From Pseudomonas sp. DG56-2 (GTDB lineage Bacteria; Pseudomonadota; Gammaproteobacteria; Pseudomonadales; Pseudomonadaceae): a stretch of 64,000 bases of DNA. Every line of letters begins with the position of its first letter. Position 1 is the first letter of the stretch. The notes beneath the pieces were generated by a model that saw only the letters and a program-made list of their open reading frames with translations, was not told the DNA's origin and searched no databases. The stretch covers positions 4,418,501 through 4,482,500 of the forward strand of contig NZ_CP032311.1 of the NCBI RefSeq assembly GCF_004803755.1, in the 5' to 3' direction. A program made the position numbers and the translations under genes. Below, piece after piece: positions 1 through 9,188 of the stretch.

Positions 1-93
1 TTGTCAGCCCCCGTATTTGACCGGTTAATAGCCTTGCCTGTGTCCTGAGGCGCCTTGCTATCCAAGAATAAGAACAATGAGGAGTTACCTGGG

Positions 94-1491
94 ATGAACG
101 AAAACAGCTCCGCTATGCGGCGCGGTCTGAGTACCCGCCACATTCGTTTCATGGCGCTCGGTTCTGCTATCGGCACCGGGCTTTTTTATGGCTCCGCGGC
201 GGCGATCAAATTGGCTGGGCCTTCCGTACTGCTGGCGTACCTGATCGGTGGCGCGGCCATCTACATGATGATGCGCGCCCTGGGCGAGATGGCAGTACGC
301 AACCCGATTTCCGGCTCCTTCGGTCAATACGCCAGTCAATATCTGGGACGCTTCCCAGGTTTTCTGACCGGCTGGAGCTATGCCTTTTCCATGTTGGTGG
401 TGTGCCTGGCCGACGTCACCGCCTTCGGGGTGTACATGAGCTTCTGGTTTCCGGAGACGCCCCGCTGGATCTGGGTGCTGGGTATCGTGTTGTTCATCGG
501 CGCCCTTAATCTGTGCAGCGTGAAGGTCTTCGGGGAAATGGAGTTCTGGCTGTCACTGCTGAAGGTTACCGCGATTGTCTCGATGATCCTTGCCGGGGCA
601 GCAGTGCTGATGTTTGGTATCCAACTGGGCGGTTCCGGTGAACAACTGGCAACGATCAGTAACCTGTGGAGCCATGGCGGCTTTTTCCCCAATGGCATCA
701 GCGGCATGATCGCTTCGTTCACAGTGGTCATGTTTGCTTTCGGCGGGGTCGAAATGATCGGTATTACCGCTGGCGAAGCCAAGGACCCGCAACGGGTCAT
801 TCCCAAGGCGATCAACTCGGTGCCCCTGCGTATCTTGCTGTTTTACGTGCTCACCCTGTTCGTGCTGATGTCAATTTACCCATGGACACGGATCGGCAGC
901 GAAGGCAGCCCGTTCGTACAGATTTTCAGTGGCCTGGGTATTGGCTCAGCAGCCACCTTGCTCAATATCGTGGTGATCTCGGCGGCGATTTCGGCGATCA
1001 ACAGCGACATCTTCAGCGCCGGGCGCATGATGTATGGCATGGCTCAGAACGGTCAGGCGCCGGCAAGCTTTGCGCAACTGTCGCGCTTTGGCGTGCCGTG
1101 GATGACTGTGGTGGTGATGGCCGTCGCGCTGTTGCTTGGCGTGGTGCTCAATTACCTGGCACCGGAAAACCTGTTCCTGATCCTCGCGGCGGTGGTCACC
1201 TTTTCGATCGTCTGGGTGTGGTTGATGATTCTGCTGTCGCAGATGGTGATGCGCCGCGGCATGAACGCCGAGGAAGTCGCCGCATTACGTTTCCCCGTGC
1301 CCCTGTGGCCAGTGGGTCCGGCCTGCGCGGCGGTCTTCATGCTGTTCATTTTCGGCGTCCTGGCCTGGTTCCCTGACACCCGCATGGCGCTGTATGTGGG
1401 TATCGGCTGGCTGGCGTTGCTGTCGCTGGGTTACTGGCTGTTCGTGGCACGCCAACCGGTGCCTGCACTGGCTGACTCAGTCACCCGCTGA
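94..1491 (+). CDS. APC-superfamily amino-acid permease (AAT family, ProY/GabP-like)
   Basis: Inner-membrane proton-coupled amino-acid importer of 465 residues. The N-terminus has the AAT signature: a cytoplasmic tail rich in Arg followed by the first helix with [13 protein letters not shown] (about residues 22-34), then ALGEMAV after helix 2. About twelve hydrophobic segments are visible, the usual length for the family. The ATG at 94 is preferred to the upstream TTG at 55 because GAGGAG lies 9 nt before it and the AAT alignment begins there. It ends exactly where the convergent LysR gene ends, with no gap. The substrate cannot be read from the sequence; proline, histidine and GABA permeases all look like this. 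Confidence 0.88.
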   Translation: MNENSSAMRRGLSTRHIRFMALGSAIGTGLFYGSAAAIKLAGPSVLLAYLIGGAAIYMMMRALGEMAVRNPISGSFGQYASQYLGRFPGFLTGWSYAFSMLVVCLADVTAFGVYMSFWFPETPRWIWVLGIVLFIGALNLCSVKVFGEMEFWLSLLKVTAIVSMILAGAAVLMFGIQLGGSGEQLATISNLWSHGGFFPNGISGMIASFTVVMFAFGGVEMIGITAGEAKDPQRVIPKAINSVPLRILLFYVLTLFVLMSIYPWTRIGSEGSPFVQIFSGLGIGSAATLLNIVVISAAISAINSDIFSAGRMMYGMAQNGQAPASFAQLSRFGVPWMTVVVMAVALLLGVVLNYLAPENLFLILAAVVTFSIVWVWLMILLSQMVMRRGMNAEEVAALRFPVPLWPVGPACAAVFMLFIFGVLAWFPDTRMALYVGIGWLALLSLGYWLFVARQPVPALADSVTR

Positions 1492-2388
1492 TCAATCCAC
1501 AAACTGCTGGCTGGCCCAGTCGAGGAACGCTTGTGCCGCCAACGAAGGGCGCATGGCACTGGACTGGGCCAACACCACGGGCTGCGGGCTGACGCTCTCG
1601 AGCAGCGGCCGGCAAGCCAATGGCTGACCGTCGTAGCTACAATCTGCCACCGGCCGGGTGCACGACAACGCCACGCCATAACCGTGCGCGACCAGACCGC
1701 GCTGCATTTCGAATGTCTGGGTCAATTGCAACGATCCCGGTTGCAGGTCGTGGGCCCAGAACAGCGAGAGAAAGTACTCACGGGTTCGCGAGATGTCTTC
1801 GAGGATCAGGCATTCATTGGCCAGATCCACCAGGGATACCCGCTCCTGCAACGCCAGTGGATGGTCGGCGGGCAGCAAGGCGTAGGGCGTCAATTGCGCC
1901 AGCACGCGTTTCTCTATCGGTGAATCCAGCCCGACATCGTAGGTCAGCGCCAGCTCGGCCTTGCCATCGGCCAGGCGACGGTTTACCTCGGCCAGGTCAG
2001 CTTCCAGCAACGTTATGGTGACGTCCGGATAACGTCGACGAAAACCGCTGAGCAGGCGCGGCGCATAGTAGGGGCCAAGGTCCTGAAAGCAGATTAGACT
2101 CAACGATCCGCGCACCACATCCTGCTCTATGCCCTTGCCGCTGATCGAGGCGGCAAGGCTGAGCATGTCTCGCGTCTGCTCAAGCAGCTTGCGCCCCGCT
2201 GGCGTCAGTTCCAGGCCACGGCTTACCTGGCGATGGAAAAGCTTCTCACCCAGCGTGGCCTCCAACTGCGACAACGCCAACGACACCGACGGCTGAGAGA
2301 TATGCTTGGCCCGTGCCGCAGCACTGACACTGCCCTGCTCAGCCGCAGCGACGAAATACTCCAACTGGCGAAAGGTGAAGCCGATCAT
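1492..2388 (-). CDS. LysR-family transcriptional regulator
   Basis: DNA-binding regulator of 298 residues with an N-terminal winged helix-turn-helix (FRQLEYFVAAAEQGSVSAAA, about residues 5-25, then SQPSVSLALSQLEATLG) and a C-terminal periplasmic-binding-like effector domain. It is tail-to-tail with the amino-acid permease and 28 bp beyond the end of the AGCS symporter, which is transcribed in the same direction from further right. It could regulate either transporter, but neither promoter directly faces it. The effector is unknown. Confidence 0.88.
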   Translation of the reverse strand: MIGFTFRQLEYFVAAAEQGSVSAAARAKHISQPSVSLALSQLEATLGEKLFHRQVSRGLELTPAGRKLLEQTRDMLSLAASISGKGIEQDVVRGSLSLICFQDLGPYYAPRLLSGFRRRYPDVTITLLEADLAEVNRRLADGKAELALTYDVGLDSPIEKRVLAQLTPYALLPADHPLALQERVSLVDLANECLILEDISRTREYFLSLFWAHDLQPGSLQLTQTFEMQRGLVAHGYGVALSCTRPVADCSYDGQPLACRPLLESVSPQPVVLAQSSAMRPSLAAQAFLDWASQQFVD

Positions 2389-2416
2389 CGCAATGCCCTT
2401 AGCTGTGTTTTAACCG

Positions 2417-3856
2417 TTAGCGGTCTTTCAAGGCCTCGACCGGCTGCTCGGTACCATTGGCCGCGCCCCAGATTTCTGCGTCGATCTTACCCGATAGTTC
2501 TGGGTAATCCTTGGCGTTGAACTCCGGCGTGCCCACAGCCTTCTGGGCAAAGTAGTCACGCGTCAACTTGACCACCACACCCGACAGCAAGCAAATGGCA
2601 ATCAGGTTGATGGTCGCCATCAGGCCCATCGCCGCATCGGCAGCATCAAACACCGTGGCAACACTTTCATAGGCACCCCACACCACCATCAGCAATGCTG
2701 CACAGCGCAACACCGTCAGGCCCAGGCGAGTGTTCAACTTGAGATAGACCATGGCGTTTTCGGCGTAGGTGTAGTTACCGATGATCGAGGTGAAGGCAAA
2801 GAAGAAAATCGCAACCGCAATAAAGTACTGCCCGGCAGAGCCGATGTGCACGTTCATGGCCGCCTGAGTGAGCGGTGTACCGGTCATTTCAGGGCCAGGA
2901 ACTACGCCGGAAAGCAGAATCATGATCGCCGTGGCGGTACAGATCAGCAGGGTATCGATGAACACGCCCAAGGCCTGTACAAAGCCCTGCGAGGAAGGAT
3001 GGTGCGGGTTGGGCGTTGCCACCGCAGCAATGTTCGGCGCCGAGCCCATGCCCGCTTCGTTGGAGAACAAGCCACGTTTGACACCGTTGAGCATGGCCCC
3101 GGCGACACCGCCGACTGCCGACTCCAGGCCAAAGGCACTCTTGACGATCAGCATCAATACACCCGGCACTTCGCCCAGATTGGTGACGATCACGTACACC
3201 GCCACCAACAGGTACGCACCGGCCATGAATGGCACGATCCATTCGGCGATACGGGCGATTTTCTTGATCCCGCCAAATATCACCAGGCCCGCCAGCAGCG
3301 CCACCGCTACACCGGTGGTCAGTTTGGGAACCCCAAAGGCACCAAGGGTCGCATCGGCAATGGAGTTGGCTTGTACCGCACCAAACACCAGGCCGAACGC
3401 GATAATCAGGCACACCGAGAAGATCACCGCAGCCCAAGGGGCATTCAACCCCTTGGCAATATAGAACGCCGGACCACCGCGATACTCACCGTTGCTGTTG
3501 CGCACTTTATACAACTGCGCCAGGGTGCTTTCCGCATAGGCGGTGGCCATGCCCAACGAAGCTACCACCCACATCCAGAACACCGCACCCGGCCCGCCCA
3601 GGGTAATGGCTACGGCCACACCCGCAAGGTTACCGGTACCTACCCGGGAAGCCAGGCTGGTGCACAACGCCTGAAACGGCGTAATACCACTTGGGTCATT
3701 GGCCGGTGCACGCAGTACCGAGCGGAAGAACTCCGGCAAATGGCGAAACTGGATAAAGCCCAAGCGGACAGTGAAGTAGATACCTGCGGCCAGCAGGCCA
3801 TAGATCAGGACATACCCCCAGAAGAAGGTATTGAGCGTGTTGATCACGGCTGTCAT
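2417..3856 (-). CDS. alsT: AGCS-family sodium:alanine/glycine symporter
   Basis: Inner-membrane Na+-dependent alanine/glycine symporter, 479 residues, the usual size for the family. Family features include the start FFWGYVLIYGLLAAGIYFTV, the segment ASRVGTGNLAGVAVAI near residue 70, and the conserved GVKRGLFSNEAGMGSAPN stretch at about residues 255-272. About ten hydrophobic segments are visible. The start is the ATG at 3856. A structured leader of about 390 bp lies upstream and probably carries the promoter. It precedes the LysR gene on the same strand. The exact substrate preference is inferred from the family. Confidence 0.9.
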   Translation of the reverse strand: MTAVINTLNTFFWGYVLIYGLLAAGIYFTVRLGFIQFRHLPEFFRSVLRAPANDPSGITPFQALCTSLASRVGTGNLAGVAVAITLGGPGAVFWMWVVASLGMATAYAESTLAQLYKVRNSNGEYRGGPAFYIAKGLNAPWAAVIFSVCLIIAFGLVFGAVQANSIADATLGAFGVPKLTTGVAVALLAGLVIFGGIKKIARIAEWIVPFMAGAYLLVAVYVIVTNLGEVPGVLMLIVKSAFGLESAVGGVAGAMLNGVKRGLFSNEAGMGSAPNIAAVATPNPHHPSSQGFVQALGVFIDTLLICTATAIMILLSGVVPGPEMTGTPLTQAAMNVHIGSAGQYFIAVAIFFFAFTSIIGNYTYAENAMVYLKLNTRLGLTVLRCAALLMVVWGAYESVATVFDAADAAMGLMATINLIAICLLSGVVVKLTRDYFAQKAVGTPEFNAKDYPELSGKIDAEIWGAANGTEQPVEALKDR

Positions 3857-4247
3857 CGTATGTTCCCAAATAAAGCGCAGGGCCCCGTAAGGACCGTGCT
3901 CTGTCTGTAAAGCGACCGGCGCCGGAAAACGACCCGTGCCAGTTTCAATGTGAATGGCCTGTAACGATGGGGATGCCCATGGTTTCAGCGAGACGCTTCG
4001 ACATCACCGCAGGGGGCGACGAAGTGCGTAGGAGGTCTGACTTCGAAGCGACCAGCCTACGTAAGACGATAGGCTGGTTTGCTGTTGAAAGGGGGCATAT
4101 TAGCAGGTTTTGCCATCACCTTGCCCCAGGTGGTGGCCAGCGGTACCTGCGATGAACTCACCGCCGGTGCGTCTTGATCAAACGCACGCTGTCAGGAATC
4201 CATCGCAGGCGGTGCAGCGTCCGGTCTTCCCGGTTCAGATCAAAGCG
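3857..4247. other. Intergenic leader/promoter region with a strong hairpin
   Basis: This 391-bp stretch separates the alsT-like start from the end of the DUF1329 gene. No convincing gene is seen. A 9-bp perfect inverted repeat (ACCAGCCTA at 4051-4059, TAGGCTGGT at 4070-4078) forms a hairpin with a 10-nt loop, and a weaker GAAGT/ACTTC pair lies just left of it. It may end the DUF1329 transcript or be part of the alsT leader. A glycine riboswitch was considered because of the symporter but its conserved core is not present. Confidence 0.4.
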
Positions 4248-5621
4248 TTAACGCGTTCCACGCTGACGCAATGCCGACGGCATGAAGTAGGCGTCTTCAG
4301 GCACCGGCTGATTGAAGTCCACAGTCTCAGCTTCCTCGTTATCGAGGTTTTGCACGTAGTAGCGACGAGCTTGCAAATCGTGGAACACGTCCAGCGAACT
4401 CCAAGTGGTTGGCAGGTCGTAGAAGTTCTTCAGGTAGCCCATCGACACCCGCCACAGCTGCCCGCGACCGTCATACTGATCCACCAGCGCCGCGCCCCAG
4501 CTGTCCTCGTCGAGAAACAGCACGCGCTTGGAATAAATGTGCCGCGCGGTCGATTTCAGCGTGCCTTCCACCACCCACACCCGGTGCAGCTCATAACGGG
4601 TGTATTGCGGATTGAGATGCCCCTGCTTGAGCAGGTCGGCGTACTTCACATCCGGGCTTGAGACTTTGTAGTTGTTGTAAGGGATATAGATCTCTTTCTT
4701 ACCCACCAACTTCCAGTTGTAACGGTCAGGCGAGCCGTTGAACAAGTCCGTGTCGTCCGCTGTACGCAGGCCGTCGGAGGATGCAATCGGCGTGTCGTAC
4801 GCTAGGCTCGGTGCGCGTCGCACGCGTCGTTGCCCGGCGTCGTAGATCCAGGCCTGACGCGGGTCCTTGATCTGGTCCAGGGTCTCGTGAACCAGGGTCG
4901 CGCCACCTGCCAGCCGGGCCGGGCTTTTCACGAAGGTCAGGTAATAGAACAGGATGTTGTTGAGGTCGGCGAACTGCCCACCCGGACGGTAGTACTTGAA
5001 CATCCCTTCCTGTTGCGAAGTGACCAGCGCGAAGCTGCCATTACGCTGCACCGGCGCTTCGGATGCGCGCCGTACCACGTAGATGCCGCGGTAGCGAGTG
5101 ATATGGTTCCACAGCGCCTCGACACCATCCTTGGGGATGGGGAACGGTACGCCGCCATAAGCATCGCTAAAACCATTGCCGCCCTCCAACAACTTCGCCG
5201 AGGTGGCGTTCTTGAAGGTGTTGTCGTACAGCCATTGCGGCGCCGAGCCGGAACGGCGGCTGGTGTACACCGGCATCTGGAAGGTGTCGGGGTAGCTGTT
5301 GAACAGCGCAATCTGACCCTCGCTCAACTGATCCTTGTACTGTTCCAGGTTGGCCTTGGTAATAGTGAACAGTGGCTTGTCGGCGGCAAACGGGTCCAGG
5401 TGATGCTTGCCTGGCACATAACCTTGGGGAGCCTGAGTGATACCGCCATCCCAGGCCGGAATGGTGCCGGCAGCGTTGCCTGCGCGTTCTGCGCCAAGCG
5501 GCGTCAGGGTCGTTTTAAGTTGCTCGGCCTGCTGCGCCGAAACTGCCGCCAGCGCCCCGCCGGCCGCCAGGCTCAGGACCAACGCCAGGGTGGTCTTGAG
5601 CAGTCGTGGTGTGTGAAGCAT
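4248..5621 (-). CDS. DUF1329 envelope protein (LolB-like fold family)
   Basis: Exported protein of 457 residues. The first 26 residues form a signal peptide (MLHTPRLLKTTLALVLSLAA, cleavage after ALAA). The mature part shows DUF1329 features: AGTIPAWDGGI near residue 50, VPFPIPKDGVEALWNH in the middle, and a C-terminal block with the sequence YELHRVWVVEGTLK. The ATG at 5621 has GGAG 9 nt upstream and starts exactly at the signal peptide; longer in-frame starts lack this. It follows the DUF1302 gene by 50 bp on the same strand. In proteobacteria DUF1329 and DUF1302 are usually adjacent, often near exporters or catabolic genes for hydrophobic compounds. A role in moving a lipid-like compound is an inference. 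Confidence 0.85.
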   Translation of the reverse strand: MLHTPRLLKTTLALVLSLAAGGALAAVSAQQAEQLKTTLTPLGAERAGNAAGTIPAWDGGITQAPQGYVPGKHHLDPFAADKPLFTITKANLEQYKDQLSEGQIALFNSYPDTFQMPVYTSRRSGSAPQWLYDNTFKNATSAKLLEGGNGFSDAYGGVPFPIPKDGVEALWNHITRYRGIYVVRRASEAPVQRNGSFALVTSQQEGMFKYYRPGGQFADLNNILFYYLTFVKSPARLAGGATLVHETLDQIKDPRQAWIYDAGQRRVRRAPSLAYDTPIASSDGLRTADDTDLFNGSPDRYNWKLVGKKEIYIPYNNYKVSSPDVKYADLLKQGHLNPQYTRYELHRVWVVEGTLKSTARHIYSKRVLFLDEDSWGAALVDQYDGRGQLWRVSMGYLKNFYDLPTTWSSLDVFHDLQARRYYVQNLDNEEAETVDFNQPVPEDAYFMPSALRQRGTR

Positions 5622-5671
5622 GGACGTTCTCCGAATTAAAAACCGGGCCGAAGGCCTTGGGGTCTGGGCAC

Positions 5672-7627
5672 TCACAGGAAGTACTTGAGGTTGAAGCCAA
5701 CGTTGTCACGGTCACGAATGCCGTTGTTCTGGCCACCACCGTAGAACTCGGTGTATTGCAACTCGGCTTCCAGCTTGTTCTGGTAGGTGGCCTTGATGCC
5801 CAGGGTGTAGGCCTTGCGACCTTCAATGTTGTTGCCGGCCTGATAGCTGTTGCCTTTGAAGTCATCTTTGTAGACGACGTAAGGCGAGAGGTTGACCCCG
5901 GCGTACACGTCGTTCCAGGTGCCATTGACCATCGCCGTGTAGCTGTAGGAGTTACGGTTGACCTGATCGCCACGATCACCGCCGGACACATACGAATAGT
6001 TGCCGGAGCCGGCGTAGTACCGGCTGCTGCCGTCATAGGCGGTGTAGTGCAGGCTACTGCCGCGCAAGTGCTCGGAGGACAACTCGAAGATGCCGAAAAC
6101 CGAGTCGAACGACATACCCGGGCCGAAGTTGTAGATAGTGCCCAGCGAGGTATTGAAGGCTTCGACCCGCTCAGCGTTGTTGATCTGACTGTCGAGCTGG
6201 ACCATCTGCCCGCCAATGTTGATGGTCTGGCCCGCTGCAGCAGCCGCGGCGCCATTGGCCAGGTCGCCGATCAAGTCGTTGGTGGCCGCGACACCGATGG
6301 GCAGGTTGGGCCGATAAGCCAACTCACCAAACACCGATGCCTGGCCAATGGTGGTGTTGAAGCTGAAGCCATACATGCGGATGTCTTCGGCGTAGCGACG
6401 ATGCGCCTGGATGTTACCCATCACATCCGCGGTGGCCAGGCCATGGGCCAGCGCCGCAGCCTGGCTGCCAGCCAGTCCGGACAGCAGGTTGGTCAACGCG
6501 GCCATGTCGATACCCTGGTAGCCACCAAGGTCAGCGGAAATGGTGGGTTCCTTGGCGTGGTAGTTGACCATGTACAGGCCAAACTCAGTGCTGTTGAGTT
6601 CCTCGGCAATGTAGCGGAAGGCGAAACCGAACTGACCGTCGTTGCGGGCGTTGAAGTCCTTGCCGATGCTGGCCACTTTCAAGGTGTTGCCAAACGCCGG
6701 GGTCACGCCGTTGGCGTACAGGCCGGTGCTGCCCAGCAACTGGTTGAACATCGGGTTGTTGCCCAGCGCCTCGTACATGCCGATCACGTTGCCAAAGCCT
6801 GGCACAGGTGTATCCAGCGCTGTGCCAGTGAAGTCGTTGTAGGCTGTGTTGCCGCCATCGGCGAACAGGTCGGTCTGCGAGTAGAAAGTGCCGACCGGGT
6901 CGATGCGGGTTTCTTTCCAGTTGGTCTGGTAGAAACTTTCCATGGTCAGGTTGTCGGTAAGGCCGATGTTGAAACTCAGCGCCTCCACCGGAATCAGCAC
7001 TTCCTTGACCTCAGCCCCCGGCAGGCGGAACCTGGCCGCGTCCACCGGGTTGGTGGTGTTGATTCCGCCGCGGTAGAAAATGCCCTCGCCCCAGTTGAAC
7101 ACCTGGCGCCCCAGGCGGGCGGTCACTGGCATCTGTGCCACGTCCCAACTGCCATAGACATAGGCGTCGAGCATTTCAATGTGGCTACCGGCGATGTCGC
7201 GAGTTTCGTCGGTGAAGCGGTCGTCGTTGGGGTAGTTCTGGCTTGGTTGCGACGGTTTGTTGTTGCCGTAGTAGTCGTTGCGTTTGTCCATCAGTTGGGT
7301 GTCATAGAACGCGCTGCCGCGCAGGAACACACCATAGTTCTGATAGTTGGCCTCAAGCTCCGAAGTAATCTTGTAGACCTCGGAAACCAGCCCGGTATCG
7401 AAGTTGCGATTGCCGTCGTTGGTGTTGACGTCATCGTTGGTCTTGTCCCGCCCCTGCACCCGCCACAAGCGGCCATATGACAAGGTTGTGTCGAGCGAGC
7501 CGATGACCTGGTTATCCAGCACCTTGAACTCGACAGCCTGTGCGCCCTCTAGCGCGAACAGTTGCAACAGCCCTGCCAACCCTACCCCGGACATCACAGC
7601 GCCAGACTGGCGTAATCGCATCCCCAT
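5672..7627 (-). CDS. DUF1302 outer-membrane protein
   Basis: Predicted outer-membrane beta-barrel protein of 651 residues. A signal peptide (MGMRLRQSGAVMSGVGLAGL, cleavage near ALEGAQA) is followed by VEFKVLDNQVIGSLDTTLSY, the typical DUF1302 opening. Alternating aromatic/polar strands run to the C-terminus, which ends in a terminal phenylalanine-leucine (FNLKYFL) as in many barrel proteins. The ATG at 7627 has AGGGAG 11 nt upstream. It is upstream of and co-directional with DUF1329. An internal Ala-rich stretch near positions 6220-6260 is unusual for a barrel strand and may be a loop. The transported molecule is unknown. Confidence 0.85.
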   Translation of the reverse strand: MGMRLRQSGAVMSGVGLAGLLQLFALEGAQAVEFKVLDNQVIGSLDTTLSYGRLWRVQGRDKTNDDVNTNDGNRNFDTGLVSEVYKITSELEANYQNYGVFLRGSAFYDTQLMDKRNDYYGNNKPSQPSQNYPNDDRFTDETRDIAGSHIEMLDAYVYGSWDVAQMPVTARLGRQVFNWGEGIFYRGGINTTNPVDAARFRLPGAEVKEVLIPVEALSFNIGLTDNLTMESFYQTNWKETRIDPVGTFYSQTDLFADGGNTAYNDFTGTALDTPVPGFGNVIGMYEALGNNPMFNQLLGSTGLYANGVTPAFGNTLKVASIGKDFNARNDGQFGFAFRYIAEELNSTEFGLYMVNYHAKEPTISADLGGYQGIDMAALTNLLSGLAGSQAAALAHGLATADVMGNIQAHRRYAEDIRMYGFSFNTTIGQASVFGELAYRPNLPIGVAATNDLIGDLANGAAAAAAGQTINIGGQMVQLDSQINNAERVEAFNTSLGTIYNFGPGMSFDSVFGIFELSSEHLRGSSLHYTAYDGSSRYYAGSGNYSYVSGGDRGDQVNRNSYSYTAMVNGTWNDVYAGVNLSPYVVYKDDFKGNSYQAGNNIEGRKAYTLGIKATYQNKLEAELQYTEFYGGGQNNGIRDRDNVGFNLKYFL

Positions 7628-7677
7628 GGTGTGCTTCTCCCTTTGTTGATCTTGTTGTTTTTGTGTCTGCACAGCGG

Positions 7678-8994
7678 CTATTGCCCTGTGTTGGCTACTG
7701 CTGGCGGCGTCAGCCCGGCGCGAACGTAAATTCGACTGTGTGCGCCAAAATTCCCGAGCAACTGGAACAGTTGCTGATTGAGCTGCGGATGGTCGTAGTC
7801 TTCGCGCGTCACGTGGTTGCCGGCACTGAAGCTGCTGGTAACGGGCGTCGTGGCCAGCCACTGGCCGATGACCTGGTCAAACGCTGCCCCGGCGGCGGCG
7901 GACTGCGCGCTGACCACCTGGCGCAAATAGTCCACCGAGTACGGAGGGTATCCAGCGTCTTGCGCGGTATCGGCATAGGCCTGAAGCATCGGATGCACTT
8001 GATGGGCGCTGCGCAGCAGTTGGGAGAGCCAGGCGGCCTGATACTTCTCCACCTCCATGTGGCGTGTAGCGACGCGCTCGATAGAGGCATGCTTGTCGCC
8101 ATCAAAACCAACCAAGGCTTTGCCTTCCATCAGCAACATACTGGCCAGCCCCACCCCGGGCAGTGGCTTGGCGTGATAAGGCTGAGTCAGGTCCTGGACG
8201 TGATGGACACCCCATCCAAGAAAGCGATAGCCCCAATAATGATGACCGGTAGCGAAAGCCAGCCGAGCCAGGCCCAGATATTGATAGGCGCGCCAATCGG
8301 GCCAACTGCGCTCAAGAAAGCCGGCTGCGGCATACACCACTGGATTCTCGTGAAAGAAGCCCATGTGAAAGGGAGCCTGCGAGCTGTACTGGAAGCGCTC
8401 ATCGCCAAATGGCTGCGGGCCAAAGCCGTAAAGGGCGGCGACATCACCCTTGTTGTCGCTGAACAGGTTGATGTCGTGACCGTAGTCCGGCTCGTCGGCA
8501 GCGGTGGCAAGCACCGCCAATGGCGAAACTTTTTCACCGTCTTGCACAACCATGAACCGCTGCTGGTTCCATGGCGACAGCGTCTGCTCGACCATCACCT
8601 GTTCGGCCTTGAGGTGGGCACGCTGGGGCTGGTCCTGCCCTGGCAGTGGCTGGATGACCATGGCCAGATGGATCTGCGGATTGATGCGCAGAGCGGTGAA
8701 AAAGTCGTGGCGCAGATTGTCCCTTGGCGCTGCGGGCAATCGCAGGTTGTCGGGGCGAGAGGGGTACTGGGGAAAGTGCTTGCGGGCGAAGCGTTCCTGC
8801 TCATCGAGCAGTTTGGCAATCGCGTCGTATTCTTCAGAGAGAAACTGCTCCAGCGGTTCGACTTCAACCTGAGAGGCTTCACGCAAGGCCGCCAGGTCCT
8901 GCAATGCGAGGTAACTGCCAACCGTATGATTGGACCATCCCCAGGCCGCTGGAGCGAACGCGCAAAGCAGCGCTAAGAGAAGTTTGAGCTTCAT
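7678..8994 (-). CDS. Secreted P1-nuclease/phospholipase C-like zinc enzyme
   Basis: Exported protein of 438 residues. The signal peptide (MKLKLLLALLCAFAPAAWG) is predicted to be cut just before WSNHTVGSY, leaving an N-terminal tryptophan as in the S1/P1 nuclease and zinc phospholipase C fold, where Trp1 is a zinc ligand. A second motif, GWGVHHVQDLTQPYHAK (about residues 260-276), matches the His/Asp metal-binding helix of that fold. It sits 50 bp upstream of the DUF1302 gene on the same strand, so the three envelope proteins may form one operon. It might release a head group or glycerol compound from phospholipids. That activity is inferred from fold and context, and a nuclease is also possible. 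Confidence 0.68.
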   Translation of the reverse strand: MKLKLLLALLCAFAPAAWGWSNHTVGSYLALQDLAALREASQVEVEPLEQFLSEEYDAIAKLLDEQERFARKHFPQYPSRPDNLRLPAAPRDNLRHDFFTALRINPQIHLAMVIQPLPGQDQPQRAHLKAEQVMVEQTLSPWNQQRFMVVQDGEKVSPLAVLATAADEPDYGHDINLFSDNKGDVAALYGFGPQPFGDERFQYSSQAPFHMGFFHENPVVYAAAGFLERSWPDWRAYQYLGLARLAFATGHHYWGYRFLGWGVHHVQDLTQPYHAKPLPGVGLASMLLMEGKALVGFDGDKHASIERVATRHMEVEKYQAAWLSQLLRSAHQVHPMLQAYADTAQDAGYPPYSVDYLRQVVSAQSAAAGAAFDQVIGQWLATTPVTSSFSAGNHVTREDYDHPQLNQQLFQLLGNFGAHSRIYVRAGLTPPAVANTGQ

Positions 8995-9188
8995 TGATTT
9001 TAATTCTTATTGGATGTGCTTGGGGGCTGAGCCTAACAATCGCCCTTGCGCCTGACACTGTCCGATCTCGCCAATAAAGTTCTCCGATAGCGCCACCGCA
9101 ATGTGTCAAATCGGTAAGCGCGGGGTGGGCATTCAGGCACGGGCTTGGTTTTCTCTGTACACGTCAGTCCCACCCCCAAGGATGCTCA

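Noticed and set aside
3857..4247. Glycine riboswitch before the alanine/glycine symporter
   Set aside because: The reverse complement shows a GACAGAG-like fragment and hairpins but not the conserved tandem aptamer core.
5606..7480. Long plus-strand frame of 624 codons
   Set aside because: It is the antisense shadow of the DUF1302 and DUF1329 genes, which have signal peptides and family motifs.
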